A stretch of DNA of 64,000 nt from Saccharothrix sp. NRRL B-16348 (GCF_001280085.1 NZ_LGED01000209.1:1-64000); one strand, 5' to 3'. Shown: positions 24,074 to 35,947, counted from the stretch's first letter. Notes: generated by a model not told the origin, from the letters alone. Made by a program: numbers and translations.

Positions 24074-25784
24074 CCGACGCGCGGTCGACGACGGCGAAGG
24101 AGTCGGCGGGCAGGTGCACCACCCGCCCGTCCACCTCCACCTTCGCCTCCGGCGACGCGAGCAGCACCTCGCCCGCCTCGACGTCGAGCCGCACCTCGGC
24201 GTCCGGTCCCAGGTTGCACAGCACCCGCAGCGAACCCCGGTGCAGCACGAGCACCCGGCCTTCTTCGCGCACCACGAACCGGTCCAGCCGCGGGTCCGCG
24301 AGTTCCGGGCGGGACCGGCGCAGCGCGATCAACGTCCGGTAGACGTCGAGCAGCTCCCGGTGGCCGGGCGACGACACCTCGTCCCAGCGCAGCGTCGACC
24401 GCCGCACGGTCTCCGGGTCGATCGGGTCGGGCACCTCCGACTCGCCCCAGCCGTGCCGGCCGAACTCGCGCCGCCGCCCCGTGCGCACCGCCTCGGCCAG
24501 CTCGGGGTCGGGGAACGACGCGAAGAACTGCCACGGCGTGCTCGCCGCCCACTCCTCGCCCATGAAGATCATCGGCGTGTACGGGGAGCACAGCACGATC
24601 GCCGCGCCCACCGCCTGCCGCCGCCACGGCACGGTCGCCGACAGCCGGTCGCCGGTGGCGCGGTTGCCGACCTGGTCGTGGTTCTGCAGGTAGGCGAGGA
24701 ACCGGTAGCCCGGCAGCCGGTCGCGGTCCACCGGGCGGCCGTGGTGCCTGCCCCGGAACGACGACCACGTGCCCGCGTGGAAGAACACCTCCCGCAGCGT
24801 CCGGCCCAACGCACCCTCGAAGTCCGGGTAGTAGCCGAACGTCTCCCCGCTCAACGCCACGTGCAGCGCGTGGTGCAGGTCGTCGGACCACTGGGCGTGC
24901 AGGCCGTGGCCGCCGCCTTCCCGCGCCGTCACCAGCCGGGCGTCGTTCAGGTCCGACTCGGCGATCAACGTCAACGGCCTGCGCACGGCGGCCGACAGCG
25001 CGTCCACCTCGACGGCCAGCTGTTCCAGCACGTGCAGCGCGCTGCGGTCCACGAGGGCGTGCACGGCGTCGAGCCGCAGCCCGTCCACGTGGAAGTCGCG
25101 CAGCCAGCCCACCGCGTTGTCGACCACGTACCGGCGCACCTCGTCGGAGCCCTCGCCGTCGAGGTTCAGGCCCGGACCCCAGTCGTTGCTGCCCGCGAAG
25201 TACGGCCCGAACCGGTCGAGGTACGCGCCGGACGGCCCGAGGTGGTTGTAGACCACGTCCAGCAGCACGGCCAGCCCGCGCGCGTGGCAGGCGTCCACGA
25301 ACCGCTTGAACCCGTCCGGGCCGCCGTACGGCTCGTGCACGGCGCCCCACAGCACGCCGTCGTAGCCCCAGCCCGCCGTGCCGTCGAACGAGTTCACCGG
25401 CATCACCTCGACGTGCGTGACGCCCAGCCCGACCAGGTGGTCCAGCCGCTCCACCGCCCCGTCGAACGTGCCGGCGGACGTGAACGTGCCGATGTGCAGC
25501 TCGTAGACCACCGCGCCGGGCAGCCCGCGCCCGGTCCACGCCTGGTCGGTCCACTGGAACGCCGAGTGGTCATACACCCGTGAAGCCGCGTGCACGCCGT
25601 TCGGCTGCCACCGCGACCGCGGGTCGGGCAGCACGTCGTCGGAGTCGTCCAGCAGGAACCCGTAGTCGAGACCGCCGACGTCCGCGTGCCACCACCCGCC
25701 GTCCCCCGCCGCCATCTCGTGGTCCCGACCGTCGACCCGAACCCGGACGCGCTCGTGCGACGGCGCCCACACCGAGAAAGTCAC
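24033..25784 (-). CDS. treZ: Malto-oligosyltrehalose trehalohydrolase
   Basis: A 583-residue GH13 enzyme that releases trehalose from maltooligosyl-trehalose. It has an N-terminal beta-sandwich (1-90), a TIM barrel with DVVYNHLGPSGAY (about 190-202), nucleophile Asp in VDGLRLDAVHAL (about 237-248), acid Glu in LIAESDLND and the transition-state His/Asp in YLQNHDQVGNRA, and a C-terminal beta-domain. GTG 25784 overlaps the treY stop by four bases and has GAGGAG upstream, so it is the last gene of treX-treY-treZ. The 3' end overlaps the ANTAR gene tail to tail. Confidence 0.97.
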   Translation of the reverse strand: MTFSVWAPSHERVRVRVDGRDHEMAAGDGGWWHADVGGLDYGFLLDDSDDVLPDPRSRWQPNGVHAASRVYDHSAFQWTDQAWTGRGLPGAVVYELHIGTFTSAGTFDGAVERLDHLVGLGVTHVEVMPVNSFDGTAGWGYDGVLWGAVHEPYGGPDGFKRFVDACHARGLAVLLDVVYNHLGPSGAYLDRFGPYFAGSNDWGPGLNLDGEGSDEVRRYVVDNAVGWLRDFHVDGLRLDAVHALVDRSALHVLEQLAVEVDALSAAVRRPLTLIAESDLNDARLVTAREGGGHGLHAQWSDDLHHALHVALSGETFGYYPDFEGALGRTLREVFFHAGTWSSFRGRHHGRPVDRDRLPGYRFLAYLQNHDQVGNRATGDRLSATVPWRRQAVGAAIVLCSPYTPMIFMGEEWAASTPWQFFASFPDPELAEAVRTGRRREFGRHGWGESEVPDPIDPETVRRSTLRWDEVSSPGHRELLDVYRTLIALRRSRPELADPRLDRFVVREEGRVLVLHRGSLRVLCNLGPDAEVRLDVEAGEVLLASPEAKVEVDGRVVHLPADSFAVVDRASVTPRHPGRANPPR

Positions 25785-28122
25785 TGATCTCCTCTAACCA
25801 GCAGAGCCACCGGGTAGCGGTCCAGCAGGGCCGCCAACAGCGGCGCGGCCGGACGGGAGGTGAGCACGTCGGTCCACTCCCCCGGCGGCAGCGGCAGCAC
25901 CGCGTCGCCCCAGCCGCCCGCGTCCGCCAATCCCACCGGAAGCCGGGTCGCCACCGCGACCAGACCGGTCCGCTCGAACGCGACTACGTGCGGTGCGGTC
26001 CGCCCGGACGCCTCCAGCGGCCGGTAACCGCGGAACAGCTCGGGCCGGTCCCTGCGCAACCGCAGCGCGCGCTGCACCACGAGCAGCTTGGCCGCGCCCG
26101 AGTCGTCCACGTCCGGCAGCCAGCCGTCCTCGATCCGGTCCAGCAGCCGCCGCCGCACCTCGTAGTCCACCGGCCGCCGGTTGTCCGGGTCGACCAGCGA
26201 CAGGTCCCACAGCTCGCTGCCCTGGTACACGTCCGGCACGCCCGGCGCGGTGAGCTGCACCAGCTTCTGGCCCAGCGCGTTGGACCAGCCCGCACCGACG
26301 ATCCGCTCCACGAACGACGCCACCTCGGCCGCCACCGGACCGGACAGCACCTGCTCCGGCCACGCCGCCACGGCCGCCTCGAACGCCTCGTCGTGGTCGA
26401 TCCACGTGGTGCGGACCTTCGACTCCTTGGCCGCCTTGTCCAGGTAGGCGCTCATCCGGTCGGCGGTGATCGGCCACGCGCCGACCAGCGACTGCCACGC
26501 CAGCATGTTCAGCGACGGCTCGTCGATCGGGTGCGCGGCGGTCCACCGGCGCACCGACGCGGCGAACTCGCCGGGCAGCTCGGCCAGCACCGCGAGCCGT
26601 GCCCGCACGTCCTCCGACCGCTTGGTGTCGTGCGTCGACAACGCCGTCATCGCCGCGGGCGATCCCGCCTCGCGCAGCGCCGCGCGCGCGTGGAACTCGG
26701 CGGGCGGCACCCCGAACCGGTCCGGCGCGCCGCCGACCTCGTTGAGCGCCACGAACCGCGTGCACCGGTAGAACGCGGTGTCCTCGGTGCCCTTGGCGAC
26801 GACCATGCCGGACGTCTGCTGGACACGGGTGGCCAGTTCGCCGTGCGGTTCGGCCCGCACCTGCCGGTCCAGCGCCTGCGCCGCCGGCGACGTCGCCGCG
26901 CTCACCGCCGCCGTCCACGCGTCGAGCCCTTCGGGCAGGTAGGAGCGGTAGACGGGGAAGTTGACCATGACCTCGGCGACCGCCCGTTCGGCCTCGGCGC
27001 GGTCCACGTCACGCACCAGGGCCGCGATCCGCCGCACCTCGGCGCGCAGGATCGTCCCGGCCACCAGCTCACGGCACTCGCGCTCGACAGCGGCGAAGTC
27101 CGTCGGCACGCCGAACTCGTCGGCCAGCGCGGTGAACGCCGCCTCGCCCGCCGGGTCGACGAACAGCCCGCACACCTCGCGCAACGCGTCGTAGCCGGTG
27201 GTGCCGTCGACCGACCAGCTCGCGGGCAGCCGCTCGTCCGCGCCGAGGATCTTCTCCACCACCAGCCACACGCCGGCGCGCTCCTTGAGCCGCCGCACGT
27301 ACCCGCCGGGGTCGGCCAGGCCGTCGGGGTGGTCGACCCGGAGCCCGGTCACCTCGCCCGCCGCGACCCAGCGCAGCACCTCGCCGTGGGTCGCGTCGAA
27401 CACCTCGGGGTCCTCGACCCGCACCGCGGCCAGCGTGGTGATGTCGAAGAACCGCCGGTAGTTCAGCTCGGTGTTGCCGCGCCGCCAGAACACCAGCCGG
27501 TAGTGCTCGTGCTCCTCCTCGGACTCCTCGTCGCCCGCGAACGGCAGCAGCAGCGGCCCGGAGTCCCAGTCGACGTCGAAGAACTTCGCGTGCGGCGACG
27601 CCCGACCGTGCCGCAGGACGTCCCACCACCAGGGGTTGACGTCGTCGTGGCCGACCGCCATGTGGTTGGGCACGATGTCGAGCACGAACCCGAGCCCGGC
27701 CCGCTTGAGCGCCTTGTGCAGCGCCACGCGCCCCGCCTCGCCGCCCAGCTCCTCGCGGGCCCGGGTCGGGTCGACCACGTCGTAGCCGTGCGTGGAGCCG
27801 GGCACGGCCTCCAGCACGGGTGAGGCGTACAGCGCGCCGACACCCAACGCGTCCAGGTAGTCGACCACGGCCTCGGCGTCGGCGAAGGTGAAGTCGGGCG
27901 TGAACTGGACCCGGTAGGTCGACGCGGGCGCCGCCCCGACCCCGTCGCCGCCGCCGGCCCCATCGCCACCGGCCGCGCCACCGCCGGCCGCACTGCCGCC
28001 AACCGCGCCACCACCGACCGGATCGCTTCGCAGGGGTCCCCCCTGGGGGTCCCCTGTCTCGATTTTACCGGCGGGGTCCGACAATTCCGGGGTCGAGCCG
28101 TCAGCCGACCCGGGCGCGGCGG

Positions 28123-28126
<4 letters not shown>
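25781..28126 (-). CDS. treY: Maltooligosyl-trehalose synthase
   Basis: A 781-residue GH13 enzyme that converts the reducing-end linkage of maltodextrins to trehalose type. The conserved start STYRVQFTPDFTF (about residue 68), VPNHMAVG (about 139), GLRVDHPDGLADP with the nucleophile Asp (about 270) and VVEKILGADE with the acid Glu are visible. GTG 28126 is fixed by the GTGA overlap with treX and GGAG upstream. Unusual: about 65 extra N-terminal residues, including a Gly/Ala-rich repeat and a short hairpin-containing block at 28031-28056, precede the conserved domain; no other in-frame start exists closer to it. Confidence 0.96.
28031..28056. repeat. GGGGTCCCC direct repeat/hairpin inside treY
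   Basis: CAGGGGT-CCCCC then GGGGGT-CCCCTG can pair as a stem of 6 plus 5 base pairs around a T.T mismatch. Just beyond it lies an AT-rich run (GATTTTACC) unlike the gene around it. It encodes part of the non-conserved N-terminal extension of TreY and looks like a small in-frame insertion of an intergenic-type repeat. Confidence 0.5.
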
Positions 28127-30246
<2,120 letters not shown>

Positions 30247-30295
30247 AGGGTTTCCTCCGGACGAACTGGGACGAACCGACCCCTACCGTTCTAGG

Positions 30296-30634
30296 TCACG
30301 TCCGGCCGGCGTGCGACCTGACGAGCTGCCCGCGTGCCGCGACGAGGAGGAGCCTCGCTTCCTGCAGCTCGCAGTAGCGCAGGTGCTCGCAGGCGGCCTT
30401 GGCGCAGGCCACCGCCTCCGCCAGCGCGGGGTCCGAACCGGCGTCGGTGCGCCGCAGGGCGTCCCTCAGGGACTCCTCGGCCTGCTGGACCCCGGCGAGC
30501 GGATCGGCCAGGTTCGACGGCCGGACGTCCACCAGGACCTTCTCGACGGCCGTCTCCAGGGGGCCCGCCGGGCTGCTCTGGGGAACCATCTGCTCCGGCA
30601 CCAGCCCGGTGCGGGACATCAAGTCGGTGTTCAC
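30296..30634 (-). CDS. Hypothetical protein between malQ and treX
   Basis: A 112-residue, mainly helical soluble protein (ETAVEKVLVDVRPSNLADP, then LAEAVACAKAACEHLRYCELQEARLLL read in parts). No family is recognised. GTG 30634 is preceded by GGAGG 12 bases upstream; ATG 30619 is an alternative. It lies between malQ and treX on the same strand, 49 bases before treX, so it may be part of the alpha-glucan unit or encode a small regulator. Function is not assigned. Confidence 0.7.
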   Translation of the reverse strand: MNTDLMSRTGLVPEQMVPQSSPAGPLETAVEKVLVDVRPSNLADPLAGVQQAEESLRDALRRTDAGSDPALAEAVACAKAACEHLRYCELQEARLLLVAARGQLVRSHAGRT

Positions 30635-30722
30635 GGGTGACTGCCACCTCCAACCATGGCGCGGGTGACTGGCTGACGATACTCCGCGGCGGGGCCGCGC
30701 GCTGTGACGTGCACGTTTCGCT

Positions 30723-32672
30723 TCATCGCGCACCGGGCCCGTCCACCGCGGACGGACGACCGCCGGCCAGCGCTGCCGCCACCCGCCGCACGCCCGGGTC
30801 GTCGAACAGGTCGGCGAGCGCGACGGGCAGCGGGATGCGCCAGTTCGGGTACTGGTCGGTGGTGCCGGGCAGGTTGGGCTGGCGTGTCTCACCCAGCGCG
30901 TCCTGCGGCGATGTCAGCACGAGCACGGAACGGACCTTCGCGAGCAAGGCGTGGAACGCGGTAACCAAGTCATCGGCAGGCAGGCCTTCCTGCTTGAGGA
31001 GTTCGAGCAACTCGGCGCGCTCTCGCTCGGCTGCCTGATATTCCCCGTCCACGGGCCCGTCAAACTGACCCAGGTCGGCTCGCACCCGAACGTGTTCGGC
31101 GGCGAGGAAGCCGGCCACGGTCGGTAGGTCGTGGGTGGAGATGCTCGCCATCGCCGACGCGGTCCACTTCTCCGGCGGGATCAGCGGGTGGTCCGGCAGG
31201 TCGTACTCGCGCTGGAACCACAGCACGGCCGAGCTGAGGATCCCGTGCTCGTGCAACGCCTCGGTGACCTTCGGCTCGATCGTGCCCAGGTCCTCGCCCA
31301 CGACCACGGCGCCCGCCCGGTGCGCCTCCAGCGTCAGCACGGCCAGCATCGCGTCCGGGTCGTAGTGGACGTACGTGCCGCGCTTGGGCGGCTCGCCCGG
31401 CGGGATCCACCACAGCCGCCACAGGCCCGCGACGTGGTCGATGCGGATGCCGTCCGCGTGCCGCAGCACGCTGCGCACCACGGCCCGGAACGGCTCGTAG
31501 CCCTGCTCGGCGAGCCGGTCGGGCCGCCACGGCGGCAGGCCCCAGTCCTGGCCGAGGCGGCTGAACGCGTCCGGCGGCGCGCCGACCGTGACGTCCGCGG
31601 CGAACGCGTCCCGCACCGCCCACGTGTCCGCGCCGCCGGGGTGCACGCCGACCGGCAGGTCGTGCACGACGCCGACCGGCATGCCCGCGTCGTGGGCGGC
31701 CCGGCGCGCGGCGGCCAACTGCTGCTCGCACAGCTCCTGCAGCCACGCGTGGAACGCCACCCGCCCGGGGTCGGCGGTGGCCGTCGCCGGGTCCCGCTGC
31801 TCGGCGGGCCACTCGCGCCAGTCCGGGCCGTGCGCCTCGGCCAGCGCGCAGAACCGGGCGAAGTCCAGCAGGTCGCCCTCGGGCGCGCGGTGCTCCTCGT
31901 GCCGCCAGAGCAGTTCGAGCGCCTTCGCCTTGGCCGTCCACACGGCGTCGTAGTCGATCAGCTCGGTGTCGTTGGGCGGGCGCAGCGCGTCGATCTCCGC
32001 ACGTGTGGCCGCGTCGGCGTCCCGGTAGGCCGGGATGTCGGAGATCCGCAGGTAGAGCGGGTTGGCGAAGCGTCGGCTCGACGGCGAGTACGGCGAGCGC
32101 TCCACCGGCAGGGTCGGGCTGATCGCCTGCACCGGGTTGACCAGCAGCACGCCCGCGCCGAGCTCCGCCGCGCTGCGCCGGGCCAGGGTCGCCAGGTCGG
32201 CGTAGTCGCCCATGCCCCACGACTCGGCCGAGCGCATCGCGTAGAGCTGGAGCATCCAACCCCACGACCGGGGCACGGGCGGGAGCTTGCGCGGCGCGAC
32301 GATCACGGTCCGTCGGCCGAGCCGGTGGTAGCCGAGCGGCAGCGCGGCGGGCAGCCCGACCCGGCCGCCGTCCTCCAGCTCGACCGTCCCGTCCTCGTCC
32401 AGCACGTCGCCCTCGCGGAGGACGACCGTGCTCGGGGGCGGTTTCGGCGCGGCGAGGGCGCGGCGCACCTCCTCCGGCGTCGAGGCGTCCACGTCCAGCT
32501 GCGCGAGCACCGCGACGACCACGTCCGGGTCGACGTCGGCCCGGCGTTGACCGGCGTCCTCGTAGTGGGTGGCCACGCCGTGGGCCTCGGCCAGTGCCGC
32601 GAGCTCGTCGTCCACGTCGGACAGCTTCGCCTTCCCCGTCGGTGTGAATCCAGGGCGGTGACAGGTGGTCAC
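30723..32672 (-). CDS. malQ: 4-alpha-glucanotransferase (amylomaltase)
   Basis: A 649-residue GH77 enzyme that transfers alpha-1,4-glucan segments between maltodextrins. An actinobacterial N-terminal extension (1-140) precedes the barrel. LLVNPVQAISPTLP, SPYSPSSRRFANPLY, nucleophile region DGIRIDHVAGLWRLWWIP, acid region VVGEDLGTIEPKV and ISTHDLPTVAGF are intact. GTG 32672 is the longest supported start; GTG 32615 with a GGGGAAGG site is possible. It sits downstream of a LacI regulator and upstream of treXYZ on the same strand, which fits shared control of maltodextrin use. Confidence 0.95.
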   Translation of the reverse strand: MTTCHRPGFTPTGKAKLSDVDDELAALAEAHGVATHYEDAGQRRADVDPDVVVAVLAQLDVDASTPEEVRRALAAPKPPPSTVVLREGDVLDEDGTVELEDGGRVGLPAALPLGYHRLGRRTVIVAPRKLPPVPRSWGWMLQLYAMRSAESWGMGDYADLATLARRSAAELGAGVLLVNPVQAISPTLPVERSPYSPSSRRFANPLYLRISDIPAYRDADAATRAEIDALRPPNDTELIDYDAVWTAKAKALELLWRHEEHRAPEGDLLDFARFCALAEAHGPDWREWPAEQRDPATATADPGRVAFHAWLQELCEQQLAAARRAAHDAGMPVGVVHDLPVGVHPGGADTWAVRDAFAADVTVGAPPDAFSRLGQDWGLPPWRPDRLAEQGYEPFRAVVRSVLRHADGIRIDHVAGLWRLWWIPPGEPPKRGTYVHYDPDAMLAVLTLEAHRAGAVVVGEDLGTIEPKVTEALHEHGILSSAVLWFQREYDLPDHPLIPPEKWTASAMASISTHDLPTVAGFLAAEHVRVRADLGQFDGPVDGEYQAAERERAELLELLKQEGLPADDLVTAFHALLAKVRSVLVLTSPQDALGETRQPNLPGTTDQYPNWRIPLPVALADLFDDPGVRRVAAALAGGRPSAVDGPGAR

Positions 32673-32678
32673 CCAAAG

Positions 32679-32693
32679 GTTGCAGGAAGTTGC
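32679..32693. promoter_or_regulatory. Candidate sugar-regulator site before malQ
   Basis: GTTGC-AGGAA-GTTGC, a direct repeat seven bases upstream of the malQ start. It is reminiscent of the TTGCA-rich direct repeats bound by LacI-family maltose regulators of Streptomyces. The match is loose and the assignment is inference. Confidence 0.25.
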
Positions 32694-32743
32694 CCGTGGT
32701 TAATAACCCAGCCGAGTGACGTCCAAACCTGCGTCCGGGGCGT

Positions 32744-33676
32744 TCAGCGCTCGCGCGCCGGCCCGGTGGACTCGCGGACCACGAGCTGCACCGACGGCGG
32801 CTCGGTCTCGTCGTCCTCGCCGCGCAGCCTGGCCAGCAGCACCTCCACGGCGTGCTCGCCGCGTTCGCGCCACGCGCCCTCCACCGCGGTCATGCCGACG
32901 GCGCGCGCCAGGTCCGTGCCCTCCAGGCTGACGATCGACACGTCGCCGGGCACGTCGCGCCCGTCGCGGCGCAGCCGCAGGAACACGCCCAGCGCCACCT
33001 CGCCGCTCGTGCTGATCACCGCGGTCGGCAGGCGTTCGCCGTCCAGCAGCGCGTCCACCACCTGCTCGCCGCCCGCCACCGTCGAGGACGACCACAGCGT
33101 CCACTCGGGACGGACCGGCAGTCCCCGCGCGACCAGCACCTCGTCGTAGGACTCGTCGATGTCGCCGGCCAGGACCAGCGCGACGTCCCGGTGGCCCGAC
33201 CCGGTGAGGTGGCCGACGGCCAGCCGCAGCGCCTCGCGCAGGTCGTCGTCCCACACCGCGACCACGGGCACGTCCAGGCCCGCCAGGGCGGCGTCCTCGG
33301 CGTCGGTGAGGTTGACCGCCAGCGCCAGCACGCCGTCGACCCGCCGGGCCAGCGGCAGCTCCTCGAAGAACCGCTTGCGCGCGTCGGCGTCGCGCAGCAC
33401 GTAGAGCAGCACGTCGTACCCGGCCTGCCGCAACGCGCCCTCCGCGCCCGCGAGCAGGTCGCCACGGCCGACGTCCGCGGTGAGCACCGCGATGGCGTAC
33501 CGGCGCCCGCCCGCGAGGCTCGACGCGTCCCGCGCGATCGCGTACCGCATGCGCTTGGCGACCTCGGTCACGTACCGGCGGGTCGCGTCGGACACGCCGG
33601 GCTCGCCGCGCAGCGCCCGCGACACCGTCGCCGCGGACACCCCGGCGGCCCGCGCCACGTCGGACATGCTCGTCAA
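32744..33676 (-). CDS. LacI family transcriptional regulator (maltose/alpha-glucan type)
   Basis: A 310-residue repressor. The helix-turn-helix and hinge lie at the N-terminus (MSDVARAAGVSAATVSRAL, then ALRGEPGVSDATR), followed by a periplasmic-binding-protein-like sugar domain (about 60-310). TTG 33676 is preferred to ATG 33667 because GGAGG is six bases before it. The gene is upstream of malQ and treXYZ on the same strand, so it is the probable local regulator. A 12-base palindrome at 33711-33722 may be its operator. Confidence 0.92.
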   Translation of the reverse strand: MTSMSDVARAAGVSAATVSRALRGEPGVSDATRRYVTEVAKRMRYAIARDASSLAGGRRYAIAVLTADVGRGDLLAGAEGALRQAGYDVLLYVLRDADARKRFFEELPLARRVDGVLALAVNLTDAEDAALAGLDVPVVAVWDDDLREALRLAVGHLTGSGHRDVALVLAGDIDESYDEVLVARGLPVRPEWTLWSSSTVAGGEQVVDALLDGERLPTAVISTSGEVALGVFLRLRRDGRDVPGDVSIVSLEGTDLARAVGMTAVEGAWRERGEHAVEVLLARLRGEDDETEPPSVQLVVRESTGPARER

Positions 33677-33710
33677 CTCACACCTCCCGGCCTGGTACGA
33701 GATTAGCGAG

Positions 33711-33722
33711 AACCGTACGGTT
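33711..33722. promoter_or_regulatory. Palindrome AACCGTACGGTT between lacI-type gene and bcp
   Basis: A perfect 12-base palindrome 34 bases upstream of the LacI-type start and 54 bases upstream of the peroxiredoxin ATG, in the shared divergent control region. The size and position suit an autoregulatory LacI operator, although the centre is TA rather than the CG usual for the family. Confidence 0.45.
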
Positions 33723-33776
33723 GCCTCGTCGCGAGCACCCTGCGAGACGTGATCGACACCCTGCGGAAGGACTGCC

Positions 33777-34241
33777 ATGAAGCCCGGCGACCAGGCACCC
33801 GACTTCACCCTGACCGACCAGGACGGCACGTCGCGCACGCTGTCCGACCTGCTCTCCGACGGTCCCGTGGTGCTGTTCTTCTACCCCGCCGCGATGACCG
33901 CCGGGTGCACCGCGGAGAGCTGTCACTTCCGCGACCTGGCGACCGAGTTCGCCGAGGTGGGGGCGCAGCGGGTGGGCATCAGCCCGGACTCGGTGCAGCG
34001 CCAGAACCAGTTCGCCACCTTGAACGACTTCGACTACCCGCTGCTGTCCGACGGCGACGGCGCGGTGGCCGCGGAGTTCGGCGTGAAGCGCCGGTTCGGG
34101 CCGCTGCCCGTGAAGCGGCACACGTTCGTCATCGACACCGACCGCACCGTGATCGAAGTCATCAAATCCGAGTTCGCCATGAACGCGCACGCCGACAAGG
34201 CCCTGACCGCGCTGCGCGAACGGGCCAAGCGCGGGAGCTGA
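33777..34241 (+). CDS. bcp: Thioredoxin-dependent peroxiredoxin (BCP type)
   Basis: A 154-residue peroxidase that reduces hydrogen peroxide or alkyl hydroperoxides. GDQAPDFTLTDQDG opens the fold, the peroxidatic Cys44 lies in PAAMTAGCTAESC, and Cys49 in the same segment is the resolving residue of BCP-type enzymes. The usual PKDxTPGC is here PAAMTAGC, so two positions around the active site deviate. ATG 33777 is divergent from the LacI gene and convergent with the TetR gene seven bases after its stop. Confidence 0.95.
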   Translation: MKPGDQAPDFTLTDQDGTSRTLSDLLSDGPVVLFFYPAAMTAGCTAESCHFRDLATEFAEVGAQRVGISPDSVQRQNQFATLNDFDYPLLSDGDGAVAAEFGVKRRFGPLPVKRHTFVIDTDRTVIEVIKSEFAMNAHADKALTALRERAKRGS

Positions 34242-34247
34242 CCGCCG

Positions 34248-34832
34248 CTACGAGGGCCGCAGCCCGGCGAGGACGAAGTCGGCGATCTCACCGCCCAGCT
34301 GGGTCGGCGACTTGGGCCCGTCCGGCCGGTACCAGGTCGGCAGCTGGTTGACCACGCCCAACGCGATCAGGACCACCGTGTCGGCGGGCACGGCCGAGCT
34401 GAACCCGCCGTCGCGCTGCGCCTGCTCGACCACCGACCGGAACGTCTCGTGGTACCGCCGCCGCTCGGACCGGAACGCCGCCATCCGGTCCGCGTCGAGC
34501 CGGTGCATCTCGCGCACGAACACCGCGGTCTCGTCCACGCTCTCCGCGGTCGTCTCGACCAGGCTGACCACGATCCGCCGCACCGTGGTGGCCGCGTCGA
34601 GCCGGGCCGCCACGATCCCGTCGAGGTCGGCCATCTGCCGCCCGATCAGCGCGCGGTAGATCTCGAACAGCAGGTCGTCCTTGGACCCGAAGTAGTGGTA
34701 GAGCGCGCCCTTGGTGACCGAGGCGGCCTCGACGACCTCCTGCACGGTCGTCGCGTCGAACCCCTTGGCGGCGAACAACCGCACGGCCGCGCCCACGATC
34801 CGCTCGGGCGTCGCCCCGGTCCGCCGCGCCAC
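34248..34832 (-). CDS. TetR family transcriptional regulator
   Basis: A 194-residue repressor with an N-terminal helix-turn-helix (TTVQEVVEAASVTKGALYHYFGSK, read in two parts around 27-50) and a helical ligand domain of the KstR/FadR-like length. GTG 34832 starts two bases after the stop of the LLM gene and is preferred over an upstream reading. The pair is co-transcribed. The palindrome at 35828-35843 in front of the LLM gene is its likely operator, which would make the unit autoregulated. Confidence 0.92.
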   Translation of the reverse strand: MARRTGATPERIVGAAVRLFAAKGFDATTVQEVVEAASVTKGALYHYFGSKDDLLFEIYRALIGRQMADLDGIVAARLDAATTVRRIVVSLVETTAESVDETAVFVREMHRLDADRMAAFRSERRRYHETFRSVVEQAQRDGGFSSAVPADTVVLIALGVVNQLPTWYRPDGPKSPTQLGGEIADFVLAGLRPS

Positions 34833-34834
34833 GG

Positions 34835-35785
34835 TCAGGCCCCTGGCGCCAGCGCGCGCACCAGGTCGAGCTGGTCCGCGCCGGTGGGCAGCAGGGCGAT
34901 CACGGGCGTGTCGACGCCGTTGGCGGCGTACTTGGCCACGTGCGCGCGGCACTCGTCCACGCTGCCGTGCACGATCAGCGCGTCCACCACCTCGTCGGGG
35001 ATGAGCGCGCCCGCGCCTCGCCGGTCACCGGCCGCCCACGCCTCGTGCATCGGGCGCAGCGCCTCGCCGCGGCCGAGCCAGTCGTGGAACGCCGCGTACG
35101 CGGGGACGGTCAGGTAGGTGCTGATCAGCATGCGGCCCAGCGCGCGGGCCGCGTCGGCGTCCTCGGTCGGGCACACGAAGATCCGGGCGGCCAGCTCGCC
35201 GCCGTTCATCTCGGCGCGGACCTTGGGCACGTCGTCGGCGCCGAGCCAGTTGGTGATCGCGCCGTCGGCCTCGCGCCCGGCCAGCCGCAGCATCCCGGGG
35301 CGCAGCGCGGCCAGCATGATCGGCACCCGGTGCCCGGGCGCGCGCTCCAGCTTGAAGCCGCGCACGGAGAACGTCTCGTACTCCTCGGTCACCTTCTCGC
35401 CCGCCAACGCGGCCTTGAGGAACCGCAGCGTGTCCCGCGTGCGCTTGAACGGCTCGTGGAACGGCACGCCGTTCCAGCGTTCGACGATCGCGGGCGAGGA
35501 CGACCCGATGCCCAGCACGAACCGCCCGCCGGACACCTCGGCCAGCGTCGCGGCGCTCATCGCCAGCGTCGCCGGTCCGCGCGTGTAGACGGGGGTGATG
35601 GCGGTGCCGAGCCGGACGCGGTCGGACCACTGGGCGGCGAGCGCCAGCGGCGTGAAGGCGTCGGTGCCCGCGGTCTCGGCCGACCACACGTCGGTGTAGC
35701 CGAGATCGGCCAGTTCGGCGACCAGCGCGCGGTGGTCGAGCACCGGCACGCCGGTCAGCGGCAGGGTGATTCCCCAACGACCCAC
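34835..35785 (-). CDS. LLM class F420-dependent oxidoreductase
   Basis: A 316-residue luciferase-like TIM-barrel oxidoreductase (MGRWGITLPLTG, VRLGTAITPVYTRGP, FVLGIGSSSPAIVERWNG is read in two parts). The layout matches mycobacterial F420-dependent LLM proteins associated with lipid or xenobiotic conversion. GTG 35785 follows GGGAGGCGATC. TetR gene follows immediately. The substrate is unknown; induction by a fatty-acyl-like ligand would fit the TetR partner but is inference. Confidence 0.92.
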   Translation of the reverse strand: MGRWGITLPLTGVPVLDHRALVAELADLGYTDVWSAETAGTDAFTPLALAAQWSDRVRLGTAITPVYTRGPATLAMSAATLAEVSGGRFVLGIGSSSPAIVERWNGVPFHEPFKRTRDTLRFLKAALAGEKVTEEYETFSVRGFKLERAPGHRVPIMLAALRPGMLRLAGREADGAITNWLGADDVPKVRAEMNGGELAARIFVCPTEDADAARALGRMLISTYLTVPAYAAFHDWLGRGEALRPMHEAWAAGDRRGAGALIPDEVVDALIVHGSVDECRAHVAKYAANGVDTPVIALLPTGADQLDLVRALAPGA

Positions 35786-35827
35786 GATCGCCTCCCTGAA
35801 GGTGTCCGACCGCCACCGTACCGCAGG

Positions 35828-35843
35828 TACCGACCAGTCGGTA
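35828..35843. promoter_or_regulatory. TetR-type operator upstream of LLM-tetR
   Basis: TACCGAC-CA-GTCGGTA, seven-base perfect arms with a two-base spacer, 43 bases upstream of the LLM start. This spacing and sequence are typical of TetR-family sites in actinobacteria. Confidence 0.65.
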
Positions 35844-35875
35844 TGCCCGCGGGCAGCAAGGCACCCGGACGTGGC

Positions 35876-35910
35876 TCTGCCCCGCCGGTCGGGGAGCCCG
35901 GCGGGGCAGA
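35876..35910 (-). terminator. Intrinsic-type hairpin after the M23 gene
   Basis: TCTGCCCCGCCGG and CCGGCGGGGCAGA, a perfect 13-bp stem with a nine-base loop, 38 bases downstream of the M23 peptidase stop. There is no U tract, as is common in high-GC actinobacteria. Confidence 0.7.
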
Positions 35911-35947
35911 ACGAAGTGCTCGGTGGCGCGGGGTCAGCGCACGGGTC

